From NCBI GenBank assembly GCA_958009055.1, contig OY253652.1:930001-994000 (forward strand): a DNA stretch of 64,000 nt. Reading direction: 5' to 3'. Position numbers and translations under genes: made by a program. Position 1 is the stretch's first letter, and the number at the start of each line of letters is the position of its first letter. Below the pieces are notes generated by a model that was not told the origin of the DNA, made no database searches, and worked only from the letters and a program-made list of their open reading frames with translations. Shown here in pieces: positions 32,906 to 42,628 of this stretch. This DNA is from Choricystis sp. odSpoLacu1 (Eukaryota > Chlorophyta > Trebouxiophyceae).

Positions 32906-35173
32906 TCAACCCCGCCAACCGCGACTCCGGCCTCGGCGCCCCCCCCCCCCCGCGGCGTCCGCCACCGCGCTGCCTGCGACGAAGTGGGAGGCCGTCTTGC
33001 CGTCCCGCCGTGTGTGGGCTGCCACGTCATCAGATATCACGCCATCCACCCCTGCCGCCCTTTGAGCAGCATACGCCACCGGATCATTGTTGTCGTCGCC
33101 CCACGTGAACAGGTGCAGGCCACGCGCGTGGGCGGCGGCCACGATGGCGTGGAGGCGGGGCAGGACGCCGGCGGAGTGGGCGACGACGCCCTGAAGGTTC
33201 GACGCGGCCGCAAAGTCCAGGGCAGCGTCGACGCCATTCATGCGGGGGTCGGAGAAGGTGGCGGGGCCGGCGTTGGTCAGAAAGAAGACGGGGTGCCTCG
33301 GTTGTTTGAGGGCGAGGAGGGTGCAGAGGTCGGGGTCGAACGACGAAAAAATGACGCGCCGCGCAGGGGGGGGGCAGGACGCGCCGGCGCCACCGCCACC
33401 CCTCACCACCGTGGGCGACCCGCCCGCCGGCCCATGCCCACCCGCTTCATCCATGACCACCCTCAGCACGGCGTCCGCAAACTCGTTGCGGCCCAGGGGG
33501 CGGACGTGGGGGGAGGCAGCAGCCGCGACAGCGTCCGGATACTTTAGTTCACAGTTCCACCCCAGCCACGGGGGGGCGGCGCGAAAGCAGTCGCGCAGGG
33601 TGGCCACCCGATCTGCCACGCGCCATGGAGAGGCGGGGGGGGGGCGGGCCGCGACGGCATGCGCGCGGGCCGCGCCGGCCGAGGGGGCGGGGGGTGGCGG
33701 GCGCGGCTTGGTGGTGGTGGTGGAGGAAGAGGGCACGGGCACACCATTGCCACCCCCACCATCCTCCGCCACATCATCCAGCAGGTCGCCCTCGGGCGGC
33801 GACCCAAACGTGGGGCGCGCGTGCGTGCGCAGAATGTCCTCCCCACTGGAGAGTGTGCGTTTCAGCGAGCGCGCGGCGTCTGCGGCCGCCGCCCCCAGCG
33901 CCGCCGCCCGGTCCCCAGGCTGCGCCCCCGTCCGCATGGCCGCCTCAAACTCGGCAGACCGCAGCTGGGCCAGGGTGAGGGAGGCGATCGAGAGTGTCAC
34001 TGTTTGTGATTTTCCAATGGCGACGCGAACGTCCGAGTCGTGGTGAACGACCACCTCTGCGTCCCGGGTCACGTGCACGTCCATCTCCACATAGTCGGAG
34101 TGGACGGCGGCGGCGGCCTGGAAGGCGAGGAGCGTGTTTTCGGCCACGCGCGCGCGCGAGGTGGAGGAGGCGCCCGCGCCACGGTGGCCGATGTCGAGCA
34201 TGGGGGCGCTCCTCCCCGGCGTCCACCGGGCGCGTTGCAGACCCGCCAGCGAGTTGGAGGGATGGTCCAGCGCGGTGACGACGAGGAAGGAGGCGGAGAG
34301 GGTGCCGACACAGGCAAGCGCGGGGGACAGCAGCGGCGCCGTGAGGTGGCCCTCCAACGGCGCCAGCTGGGAGGGGGGCACGAAGCCGCGGGCCAACAGG
34401 GCGCCGGTGCCTCGATCAGTGACGTCCACGCGAAACGCGAGGGTGGCCAGGGAGGGCGCGTTCATCAGGAACGTGACGCCGCGGCCGGGGGCGGGCGCGG
34501 CGGCGCGCGCGGCGGCGGCTGCACGCGCGGACGCGACGGGGGACAGGGGCGCCTCCCCCCCCCCCGACCACGCGTCCTCCATCACGGCAAAGGGTTTGCC
34601 GGTGGGGGCGGCGGGGTCGTGGGGGCAGGCTTCGAAGAGGGCCACATCGAACCCCGAGGCCCCGACGCCAGCCGCCGCCTCCAGCGTGACCAGCGGTGCA
34701 TCCGACCCGGGGGGCAATCCCACGCGCACCTGGAACCCGCACACCCCGGACGCCGTCACCCAGCCCGCGTCTGCGCCGTCGAAAGAGAACCTGTCTGTTG
34801 TGCCAGCATCCGCTGGTGTGCCGGTGCACACTCTGACCGCTGCATCCCACGCCAACGGCCGCGAAGTCGGCGACGAACGGTGCCCGTTGGCCACATACCG
34901 ATACTCAAAAGGGAAGGAGGCCGCGGGCACGCGCACGGGGGGCGACTCCCAGACCAGGTCGCCTCGCGGGGTCAGGGAAGAACTCCCTGATTGGTGGGCC
35001 AGCGGGACGCCGCCCTCCAGGTGCCAACCCCCCAGCTCGGGGATGGACCCCACCACCGCCAGCTTTTTGGGGCCGCCCGAGTGGGGGGCGTCAAAGGGGG
35101 CGGTGACGGCGCGGAAGATGATGGAGATGATCCGTGCCGGAGGCGCGGTCACGGGGGAGAGCGCGGGCGCCAT
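32906..35173 (-). CDS. CBM20 plus glycerophosphodiester phosphodiesterase (GPCPD1 type)
   Basis: A single-exon gene of 755 residues. The N-terminus is a CBM20 starch-binding domain (KKLAVVGSIPELGGWHLEGG, SFPFEYRYV). A beta-rich middle follows. The catalytic GDPD TIM barrel begins at LDIGHRGAGASS with the catalytic histidine of HRG, then ENTLLAFQAA, YVEMDVHVTRDAEVVVHHD, and later GWNCELKYP and IFSSFDPDLCTLL. The animal and plant GPCPD1/GDPDL-like enzymes with this fusion hydrolyse glycerophosphodiesters such as glycerophosphocholine. A large Ser/Pro/Gly insertion breaks the barrel. The last 20 residues follow a 12-base G/C run, so the exact C-terminus is uncertain. Confidence 0.88.
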   Translation of the reverse strand: MAPALSPVTAPPARIISIIFRAVTAPFDAPHSGGPKKLAVVGSIPELGGWHLEGGVPLAHQSGSSSLTPRGDLVWESPPVRVPAASFPFEYRYVANGHRSSPTSRPLAWDAAVRVCTGTPADAGTTDRFSFDGADAGWVTASGVCGFQVRVGLPPGSDAPLVTLEAAAGVGASGFDVALFEACPHDPAAPTGKPFAVMEDAWSGGGEAPLSPVASARAAAAARAAAPAPGRGVTFLMNAPSLATLAFRVDVTDRGTGALLARGFVPPSQLAPLEGHLTAPLLSPALACVGTLSASFLVVTALDHPSNSLAGLQRARWTPGRSAPMLDIGHRGAGASSTSRARVAENTLLAFQAAAAVHSDYVEMDVHVTRDAEVVVHHDSDVRVAIGKSQTVTLSIASLTLAQLRSAEFEAAMRTGAQPGDRAAALGAAAADAARSLKRTLSSGEDILRTHARPTFGSPPEGDLLDDVAEDGGGGNGVPVPSSSTTTTKPRPPPPAPSAGAARAHAVAARPPPASPWRVADRVATLRDCFRAAPPWLGWNCELKYPDAVAAAASPHVRPLGRNEFADAVLRVVMDEAGGHGPAGGSPTVVRGGGGAGASCPPPARRVIFSSFDPDLCTLLALKQPRHPVFFLTNAGPATFSDPRMNGVDAALDFAAASNLQGVVAHSAGVLPRLHAIVAAAHARGLHLFTWGDDNNDPVAYAAQRAAGVDGVISDDVAAHTRRDGKTASHFVAGSAVADAAGGGGRRGRSRGWRG

Positions 35174-35522
35174 GGGGGAGGTAGGAAGGCTGGGCCGTGA
35201 CGCGTGTGTGTTGATGATGTGTGATTGGGGAGCGTGAGGCGCGCGCGGGCCGCGGCCCCGAAACGAAAGAAAGGACGGTACGAAACCGATTGCGACGCGA
35301 GAATGAAAGCAAAACAAGACAAAACACGGCTGATCTGACTCGCCCCCACACACACGCAGTCACACAAAAAGCAGGCGCCAAGAGAGGCATGAACATGTAA
35401 ACACGAACTACACATACGAACAAGCGAGGATGGTCCTGGCACAACAGCGCAAACGCCTGGCTAATAAAAACGAGTCGAGACAAAGAAAGCACAACCCCCC
35501 TTTTTTTCCATCCTCCCCTCCC
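35174..35522. other. Intergenic region upstream of GDPD gene
   Basis: A 349 bp gap between two minus-strand genes. The part near 35370-35500 is relatively AT-rich (CACAAAAAGCAGG, TAATAAAAACGAG) and probably holds the 3' UTR of the RRM gene; the rest is the GDPD promoter. No RNA gene found. Confidence 0.4.
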
Positions 35523-37293
35523 TCAATAAGGCCGGAAGCGGGCATCGTGCCGCCTCCCCGGCGCGGCGGGCGCCCCCCCCCCCCCCCCCATAGTAGGGCG
35601 GCGGCGGCGGCGGGGGCGGGGACGGCATGGGGGGTCCATACCCAAAGGGGGGGGGAGGCACCCCCCCCCCCTCCACCCCCGCCCGCCGGCGCCAGCACGT
35701 ACCCCACCTGCCCCGTGGGCAGCAGCATGGGCACCATGATGGTGGGGGGCGGCGCCCCATAGTGGTGGTGGGGGGGTGGAGGCGGCGCCGGCATGAAGTG
35801 GGGGTGGTGGGGGTGCACCCCCCCCGCGCGCGGCGGCTGCCGCGACCGCGGCCGCCGCCTGTGCCTGGGCGTAGGCGGCCGCAGCGGCTGCAGCCGCCGC
35901 TGCCGCCGCTGCCGCCGGCGGTTGGCGGGGTGGGTAGGGGTAGGGCGCCGCGCGGCGGCCGCCCCCGCCAGAGCGGCCGCTGTCGCCACCGCCGCCGCGC
36001 CGGTCTCGCCCGCGCCCGCCCCGGCGTTGGGGGCCGACGCCTCCGCCCGATGATGCAGCGGGTGGTGGCGCGGACGGCGCGGACCCGGACGCCGCGGATG
36101 CGGGCGGCGCGGCGGGGGGTTTGGTGAGGGGGGCTGACGACGCGCCCCCCCCCCCCGCCGCCGCCATCCACCGATTCACCCGCCCCCGTCGTCTTGCCGC
36201 TCTGCGCCTGCGCCGCCGCCTGCTGCTTGCGCCCGCCCACGCCGCCCGCGGGGGCGCGGGCGGGGGCGACGCCGACGCGGGCGCCGCGCACGCGCGGCGC
36301 GTCGCCACGCGCGCCGGCGGCCAGGGCGGCCACTGCCGCGCGCTCGTCAGCGAAGTAGACGAACGCGAAATCAGCAGGGGACACAGCCGCAGTGCTGCCA
36401 CCACCCCCTGCACGGCGGGGAGGGGGGACAACGACGCGCTCGATCGGTCCCAGGCAGCTGAACGCACGGGTGAGTGTTTCCTCGTCAACCCCCGCCGGCA
36501 GGCCACTCACCTGGACACCCCGTGCCGCGGGGGGGCCCGCCCCGGGTTTGGGGGGGTGTGGATCCTTGGCCTCCGCCAGGGACACGGTGACGGGGCGGCC
36601 GTCCAGGGTGAGGTCGGAGAGGGAGGCCAGCGCGGCCGCGGCGGCCACCCCGTTGACGAAATTCAGAAACCCAAACCCTCGCGACGTTCCCGGCGCGTCC
36701 TTGGACGCCACCAGCTCCACGGCTTCGAGACCAGTCACGCGGGGACGGACGGCGGCCTCCAGGGCGGCGCGGGTGAGGGACCGGTCGAGGCCTCCCACGA
36801 ACACGCGGTGGGTGGGGGGGGCGGGGGACACGCGCACGCGGGGGGTCGGTTCGACCGCCTCCTCCTCCTCCTCCTCTGCCTCGTCTGCATCGATGGCGTC
36901 GTCGCCGTGCGGGCGCCAGCGCAGGCCCGCGAGCAGGGTGACCGCGTCGGCGGCGGCGGAGCGCGACTCAAACGTGACGGTCGCGCGGGCACTGCCCTTA
37001 CCCCCCCGTTCCAGCACCAAATCATGCACCCGCCCCGCCCGCGACGCAAAGGACCGCACATCGGCCTCCGTTGCCGAAGGCGGCAGGCCGTCGAGCACCA
37101 CTGCGGAGCCGTGGGGGGGCAGGGTGAGTGGGTCGACGCCGCCTGCGAGGGCCGCGGCGCCGCCTCCTTCAACCGGCGCGTCCTCAGCTGCCACGATGTC
37201 TGCGCCTTGGTCGGGCGGTGGGGGAGGAGGGGAGGGCGGGGCGGGGGGGGAGGCCGTGTCGCCAGCGTGGCGCGCCGACCGGCGCACGGGCAT
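35523..37293 (-). CDS. Three-RRM RNA-binding protein (hnRNP Q/R-like), four frame breaks
   Basis: From MPVRRSARHAG the frame runs through three RRMs: SAVVLDGLPPSATEADVRSF, THRVFVGGLDRSLTRAALE..GTSRGFGFLNFV, and RGVQVSGLPAGVDEETLTRAF..DFAFVYFADERAA. An acidic stretch DADEAEEEEEEAVE separates RRM1 and RRM2. After RRM3 the coding signal jumps frames four times, near 36145-36156 (12 C), about 35820, about 35660-35695 and about 35575-35590. The segments are GG-rich RGGRGRDRRGGGG, then HPHHPHFMPAPPPPPHHHYG..LLPTGQVGYVLAP, then FGYGPPMPSPPP, ending RRHDARFRPY. Each jump equals one surplus base, and total length then fits 588 residues. Three tandem RRMs with an RGG/PPYG tail recall hnRNP R/Q. It is divergent from the next gene. 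Confidence 0.75.
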
Positions 37294-37647
37294 TGGAAGG
37301 GGGGGAATGTGTCCTCTGCCCGCGCCAGCGATGGGGTGTGTCGAGTAGGGTGTGTGTGTGCGAAAGGGGGGAGAGGGCGTGGCGTGTGCTGGCGCGGGTT
37401 GTGGACAACACACACACGATCCCACTCAATTGACGTTGGGTGTCGCCAGTCGTTTTTTTCTTCGCTGGATTTTGCGCGCGCGCTCACAAAACACTCTTGC
37501 CTCCACACGCGCGACACCAGCCGCACCAGCGTGCCGCCGCCAGTTCCGGGCACTGACCTCTGTTCACGTGCTCCTCCTCGCGGGGCCACAAGACCAAACC
37601 GCACGTCAACCTCCGCCGCGCGCTGCCCCCCAATTGAAACAAACAAA
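37294..37647. promoter_or_regulatory. Divergent intergenic region
   Basis: A 354 bp region between two divergent genes. It has ACACACACACGATCCC near 37409-37424 and a TTTTTTTCTTCGCTGG patch. Just before the plus-strand ATG it is A-rich (AATTGAAACAAACAAAATG). Inferred bidirectional promoter. Confidence 0.4.
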
Positions 37648-39354
37648 ATGCACGACGCCTCCTTCCCCGACTGGACCGCCGCCCTGCGCACGGCCGCCGC
37701 CCCTGCAACCTCCGACCCCGCCCCTCGCCCCCGGCCTGGAGATGGGGCGGTGTGGGGGGCGAGGCCGCCGTCGCCCCCTCCCCCGCGCGCACCCACCCCT
37801 CCCCCCAGCGCCGGGTTTGACGGCACCCCCCTCGTTGCCCGCGCCTTGGCGTCCCTGCCCAACGCACTGGATGCTGACTATTGGTTGACCAGAGCGGCGG
37901 CTGCTGAAGCCGCTGGCGGCGGCGTGGCGGGCGCGGTGGCCGCGCTGAGCGACGGGCTGCGGCGTGGCGCGGCGCCGCGGGCCGCCCTGCTGGCCGCCCT
38001 GGCGGACGCGCAGGCGCGCGGCATCGCGGAGAGCGATGTCGCGGCGGCTGCGGTGGAGGAGGAGGAGGAGGCAGGCGTCGGCGCCACCACCGCCGCCGCT
38101 GCCTGCCGCGCGTCGCTCAAGCGCGCGGGCGACCCCCCCGCCGCCGCCCGCCGCGACTCGCACGTCCGCTTTGCGGCGGCGCCCGCGGATGCTCCCGACA
38201 CCATCGCGCCCGCCGCCTCCACCCCGGACGGCGGGCGCGGGGCGCCGGGGTTTTCTGCGGGCGCGGGGACGACCCCCCACGCCCGCCCGCGCCGCAGGCC
38301 GGACGCAGGGGTTTCTGCGCCCGCGACCGGCGCCGCCACCGACCCGGTGCCCCGCCTGCTGGCGTTCGCCCTGGACGCGGTGGCGGCGGCGGGGACGCCG
38401 GCGCCGGCTGCGACGCCGCCTCCCGCCTTCACCACCAACCCCGCCTTTGGCGCGTCCCCCGCTCCTCCTCCTTCCGGCCCCTGGGCGGGAGTGTTTGACG
38501 CCCACATGGCGGCCGCCGCCGCCCGGGCGGCCGCCCGCCGGTCGTCGTTGGGAGGGGGCGTCTCGTTTGAGGGCGGGCGGCGGTCGTCGCTCGGGGGCGC
38601 CTCCCTCGATGGCGACCGCCGCCGCTCCTCCCTGGGCGGCACCAGCAGCCGGCGGTCATCGTTTGGAGGTGCGGGCGACCACCCGTCGCCGTCTCTGTCC
38701 GGGGCGCTGTCTGGACTGTCCCTGACGTCCCCGCGCGGCGCGGAGGCCGCCGCCGCCGCCGCCGCCGCACACCCACGCTCGCCGTCGCCCGCGTCAGCGG
38801 GGCGCCCCAGCTCGCCCCGCCCGACCGTGCACCTCGCGTTTGGCAGCCGGGTGAGCGGCGGCGGCGGCGGGAGCAGTGTGCCGCGGCAGCCAGAGTCGCC
38901 ACCGACCACGCGCGCTGCCTCCCCCGCTGCAGGCGCCACCGCCCCGCCACCGCCCCGCACCTCGCTGGAGGGAGGGTGGGGGGGCAGCGCCAGTGGCGCC
39001 GCCCCCACGCCGGCGCCGCCCACGCGCGGTGGTGCGACGACCACCACACCGCGCGCCGCACCGTCCCCCCCCGCCACCACGCCGCGCGGTGGCCGCCCCC
39101 GGGGCGATGCCGACCGCCTGGCCGCCCGCCTGCGTACTGTGGGGCTGGCGACTCCTCGCTCCAGCGATGGCGGCGCCAGCGGCAGCGGGGTGTCGACGCC
39201 GCGCCCGGAGAACGCGCGCGCGCCGCGCTCGCCGAAGGCTGGAGGGGGGGCGGTGGCTCGGGGGGCCACGCCGCCACGGGGGCTGTCCCCCACTGAGGCG
39301 GCTGTGCGGGAGGGGCTGAGGCGCAGTGCGCGGCTGAGGAGTGGCACGTTTTGA
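37648..39354 (+). CDS. Low-complexity protein with RRSSLGG repeats, unknown
   Basis: A single-exon gene of 568 residues. One folded-looking part lies at about 60-130: FDGTPLVARALASLPNALDA, DYWLTRAAAAEAAGGGV, then GLRRGAAPRAALLAALADAQ. This helical pattern resembles the TPR-like helical repeats of cytoskeletal CKAP2-type proteins. Most of the rest is predicted disordered. At about 290-345 a basophilic-kinase motif repeats: ARRSSLGGGV, GRRSSLGGAS, RRRSSLGGTS, SRRSSFGG, which would suit PKA, CDPK or AGC kinases. The C-terminus has several TPR/TPRG and SPK sites suited to CDK/MAPK. I do not recognise a named family. Coding is supported by a continuous long frame, GC3 bias and the GAGAG tract after the stop. 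Confidence 0.65.
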   Translation: MHDASFPDWTAALRTAAAPATSDPAPRPRPGDGAVWGARPPSPPPPRAPTPPPSAGFDGTPLVARALASLPNALDADYWLTRAAAAEAAGGGVAGAVAALSDGLRRGAAPRAALLAALADAQARGIAESDVAAAAVEEEEEAGVGATTAAAACRASLKRAGDPPAAARRDSHVRFAAAPADAPDTIAPAASTPDGGRGAPGFSAGAGTTPHARPRRRPDAGVSAPATGAATDPVPRLLAFALDAVAAAGTPAPAATPPPAFTTNPAFGASPAPPPSGPWAGVFDAHMAAAAARAAARRSSLGGGVSFEGGRRSSLGGASLDGDRRRSSLGGTSSRRSSFGGAGDHPSPSLSGALSGLSLTSPRGAEAAAAAAAAHPRSPSPASAGRPSSPRPTVHLAFGSRVSGGGGGSSVPRQPESPPTTRAASPAAGATAPPPPRTSLEGGWGGSASGAAPTPAPPTRGGATTTTPRAAPSPPATTPRGGRPRGDADRLAARLRTVGLATPRSSDGGASGSGVSTPRPENARAPRSPKAGGGAVARGATPPRGLSPTEAAVREGLRRSARLRSGTF

Positions 39355-39484
39355 GAGAGGGTGGGTGAGGCGCGAAGAATGAAAAAAAAAAAGGTCCAAC
39401 GCCAATTGACGCTCAATCACTCTCTCTTTCTCTTTGTCTCCCCCCGCGCGCAGCCACTCGTGCCCACACAAACTCCCTTCCACC

Positions 39485-40904
39485 ATGAACCTGCGTGATC
39501 TGGCGCCCTCCTTCCTGTACGGCGGCGCGTCCGCGTCGCCGACGCCGGCCACGGCGGCCGCCGACGCGACGCCCCTGATCGCGCGCGCCGCCGCCGCGCC
39601 CCGCTCCTCCCGCTTTGTCGCCGCCTCCGCGTCTGAGCCCATCGAGCTCTACTCCCCCAAGTTCTACGGCGTGTGCGCGGTGGGCGGCGCCCTGTGCTGC
39701 GGCCTGACCCACACGGCCGTCACGCCGCTCGACGTCGTCAAGTGCAACATGCAGACCAACCCCGCCAAGTACCCCGGGATTGGGGCGGGGTTCAGCATGG
39801 TGGCCAAGGAGGGCGGCCTGGCGGGGCTGGCCAAGGGGTGGGTCCCCACGCTGCTGGGATACAGCGTGCAGGGCGCCGCCAAGTTTGGGCTGTACGAGTA
39901 TTTTAAGAAGTGAGTGCGGTGATGGAAAGGGGGTGGGTCTGTGTGTGTGGTTTGGCGCGCTGCTGCTGCTGCTGCTGCTGCTGCTTGGAGGGGAGGGAGA
40001 AAGGGGGCGGCGGAAGGGCGCGCGCGCGGCGAGAGGAGGGCATTGATTGTCCGTTTTCGTTCCATCCTGCGCGCGCATGGCGGCCGCCGCGCCGCACCTC
40101 GGCCGCCTCGGCCGGTCCCTCGGCTGCGAAACGGGCAGCACGGCCTGCGTCCGAGAGGGGCAGTTGGGCTCTGGTTCGCTCGGCCGGTCGCGCGCTTCCT
40201 TTGCGGGGCCACGCGCAGAGGAGGGGCCGCCGCTTCGACGACACCAGCGACCCTGACCCTCCCTCTCCCCCCACAGGACCTACGCCGACGCCGTCGGTGA
40301 AGACAACTTCGCCAAGTACCAGACCCTCGTCTACCTCGCTGGCTCTGCCTCTGCCGAGTTCTTCGCCGACGTGGGCCTCTGCCCCTTTGAAGCCGTCAAG
40401 GTCAAGGTGCAGACTGTGCCTGGGTTTGCCAAGGGCCTGTCGGACGGCATGCCCAAGTTCATCGCGCAGGAGGGCGTGGGCGGCCTCTACAAGGGTCTCA
40501 CCCCTCTCTGGGGGCGTCAAATTCCGTACACCATGATGAAGTTTGCCGCCTTTGAGAACGTGGTGCAAGCCCTCTACAAGTATGCAGTCCCCAAGCCCAA
40601 AGCCGAGTGCACCAAGTCTGAACAACTCGGTGTTTCGTTCGCCGCCGGCTACATCGCCGGCGTCTTCTGCGCCGTCGTGTCCCACCCGGCCGACAACCTG
40701 GTGTCCAAGCTCAACGCCAACAAGGGGGTGACGGCGGGCGAGATCATCAAGGAGATGGGGTGGGTGGCCCTGTTCACTCGGGGGCTCCCCCTGCGCATCG
40801 TCATGATCGGCACCCTCACCGGCCTGCAGTGGGGCATCTACGACGCGTTCAAGGTGGCGGTGGGGCTGCCGACGACGGGGTCGGCGCCGCCGGCCAAGAA
40901 ATAG
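39485..40904 (+). CDS. Mitochondrial phosphate carrier (SLC25A3 type)
   Basis: Exons 39485-39909 and 40277-40904 join at AA/G to give 350 residues. Three mitochondrial-carrier repeats are visible with PxDxxK-type signatures: HTAVTPLDVVKCNMQ, LCPFEAVKVKVQ and VVSHPADNLVSKLN. The start of the core, ELYSPKFYGVCAVGGALCCGLTHTAVTPLDV, is typical of phosphate carriers, which bring inorganic phosphate into the matrix for ATP synthesis. A 55-residue N-terminal extension may be a cleavable presequence, as in animal and plant PiC. The intron (367 nt) falls between repeats 1 and 2 and carries a (TGC)n microsatellite. The stop is followed by AGAGAGGGAGAGAGAG. Confidence 0.95.
39961..39986 (+). repeat. (TGC)n microsatellite in phosphate-carrier intron
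   Basis: Eight near-perfect TGC triplets inside the single intron of the phosphate carrier. They lie downstream of the donor and are not in the coding sequence. Confidence 0.85.
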
Positions 40905-41122
40905 AGAGGGAGAGAGAGTGTGTGGTGGAAAGCGTGGGGGTTCGTTTCGATGGTGTGACGATTTGTTTCGTCCTTTTTTCTTTCGTTTCCCCTCCCTCCC
41001 CAACCCCCAAACAACCCCCCTCGGGGGTGGACGCGATGTGCAAGTTCGATCGCGTGGCGCGTGAACAAAAATGAATGGGTTGTTGCGTGGCAGAAAGCAA
41101 AAGAACAAGAGTTTTTTTCACA

Positions 41123-42366
41123 CTAAAACACGACCTCCTCATCGACCGCCCCGACCGCACTCATCACGCTGCGCCCGCCGCCACCGCCCTCCGCCGCCCC
41201 TGCCGCCGCCTCAGCCGCCGCCTTGACGGCGGCGTCCCGCTTCTTCTTGGCCTGGACCTTTTTGAGCCTGAAAAACTCTTCCCTCTCCAACTCGTCCAGC
41301 TCTCCCTTGATGTAATCGATCGTCGCCTCCAGCCTCGGCCGCACCACGTTGTCCAGCGCGTTGACGCGCCGGTTGGTGGTCTTGATGGCGGTATCCAGCG
41401 TCACAAAGGCGGTTTGGAGGGAGGCGAGGTCGACCAAAAGGCGCGCGGCGGACAAAAACGCGGCGCGCGCGGCCGCCACCTGCTGCCCGCCCGCGCCCAG
41501 GCCGGTGAGGTCGGTGCGGGCGGTGGTGGTGGGGGCGGCGGCCGCGTCCCCGCCGCGGGCGGTGGGGGCGGGGGCGGGGGCGGGCGCGCCACCACTGCCG
41601 CCCCCCCCTCCACCAGCGTGGAAGCGCGGCACCCTCACCCCGGCCACGTTGTCGGTGGCGGCGTGCACGCGCACGGTGGCGGAGCCCACATTGTCTTGCA
41701 CGGTGTAGCGAAAGTCGCCGGCGGCGTACCTGTGGGTGGTGGTGGGGAGGGAGGGTTGGTGGTGGTGGTTTTTGGTTCTCTCTCTGCGTCACCCCCACCT
41801 TCCCACACTCACTTGGCCTCCGTCAACGCAAAGGACGCGGTGCGCATGGAAGTGCCCACGCGCAGCTTGGACTGCAGGATGCGTTTGAGGACTTGGCGGA
41901 AGCTGGGGGGAGGAGGGGAGGAAGAGAGGAAGGGCGAAACGTCGGGAAGGCATGTTCTGTTTTTCGTCTTGGCCTCCGCGGGGGCTCGCCGCGCGCACGC
42001 CCTCCCTCCAAACCACCACGCGGCACGTCAGTGGCCCGCCTGAGCGTTGTGGGAGGGCAGGCGCCAAGAGGAAGAGGGGCGTGCCGCGCGCGACCAGCGC
42101 GCAGGCGAGGGTTCCCCCGACCCCCCCATCGCGCGTGCGTTTTGCGCCGCGCGCCCCGCTCCTCCCCCCCCCGCCACCCGCCACACACACACGCAGCAAC
42201 CACCAGACACGTCCCTCCCTCTCTTTCGCTCCACTCACCGCATGCTCAGCGCGTCCGCCTTCTTCTTCAGCAGCGCGTGTCCCTTGACCGCCCCGGCCAG
42301 GCGCGCCTTCATGACCGCCAGCACGGTCACCGTGGGCACCACGGGCAGGCGGGCGGCGGCCGACAT
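41123..42366 (-). CDS. V-type H+-ATPase subunit D
   Basis: Exons 42239-42366, 41813-41902 and 41123-41729 join in frame to 274 residues. The start gives VVPTVTVLAVMKARLAGAVKGHALLKKKADAL, followed by FRQVLKRILQSKL and MRTASFALTEAKYAAGDF. The C-terminal helix includes NRRVNALDNVVRPRLEATID and LDELEREEFFRLKKVQAKKK. Subunit D is the central rotor stalk of the V1 sector on vacuolar and Golgi membranes. An insertion of about 35 residues rich in Gly, Ala, Pro and Thr (GGGGGGSGGAPAPAPAP..) sits in the middle, at the end of the coiled coil where the globular top lies; ordinary subunit D has only a short loop there. The intron-2 acceptor CACAG/GTAC is clean. Confidence 0.92.
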
Positions 42367-42628
42367 GGTTGTGTGTGTGGGAGGAAGCGGGAGAGTCGTG
42401 CGTGTCTCGTCGGCTCTCGCGTCGAAAAGGCGAGTGCGATTTTTTTCTTCGCCCACTCCAGAAAACGCTTTCTCAGAGGGGGGGCCCGCGCACACCGCAC
42501 ACACACACTCGGTCCTCCTCCTCAGCCTCTCGCCCCTACCCCCCGCCCGCGGGTTGGGGCTGACAGAGAGGGAGAGAGAGACCCCCCCCCCCCCCCGGAA
42601 ACACCGCGCTTCTTTTTTCTTTTCTGCG

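Noticed and set aside
36121..39354. A 1077-residue open frame covering the start of the RRSSLGG gene and the antisense of the RRM gene
   Set aside because: Only the part from 37648 has a credible start and composition. The upstream half is the antisense shadow of three RRMs on the other strand, a common effect of about 70% GC.
39961..39986. (TGC)n as a coding polyalanine or polyleucine tract
   Set aside because: It lies between a good donor and acceptor of the phosphate carrier, and the joined protein is complete without it.
42047..42628. Upstream extension of the TOP1 frame
   Set aside because: It overlaps V-ATPase exon 1 on the other strand. The ATG at 42629 with a clean donor 60 nt later explains the start better.
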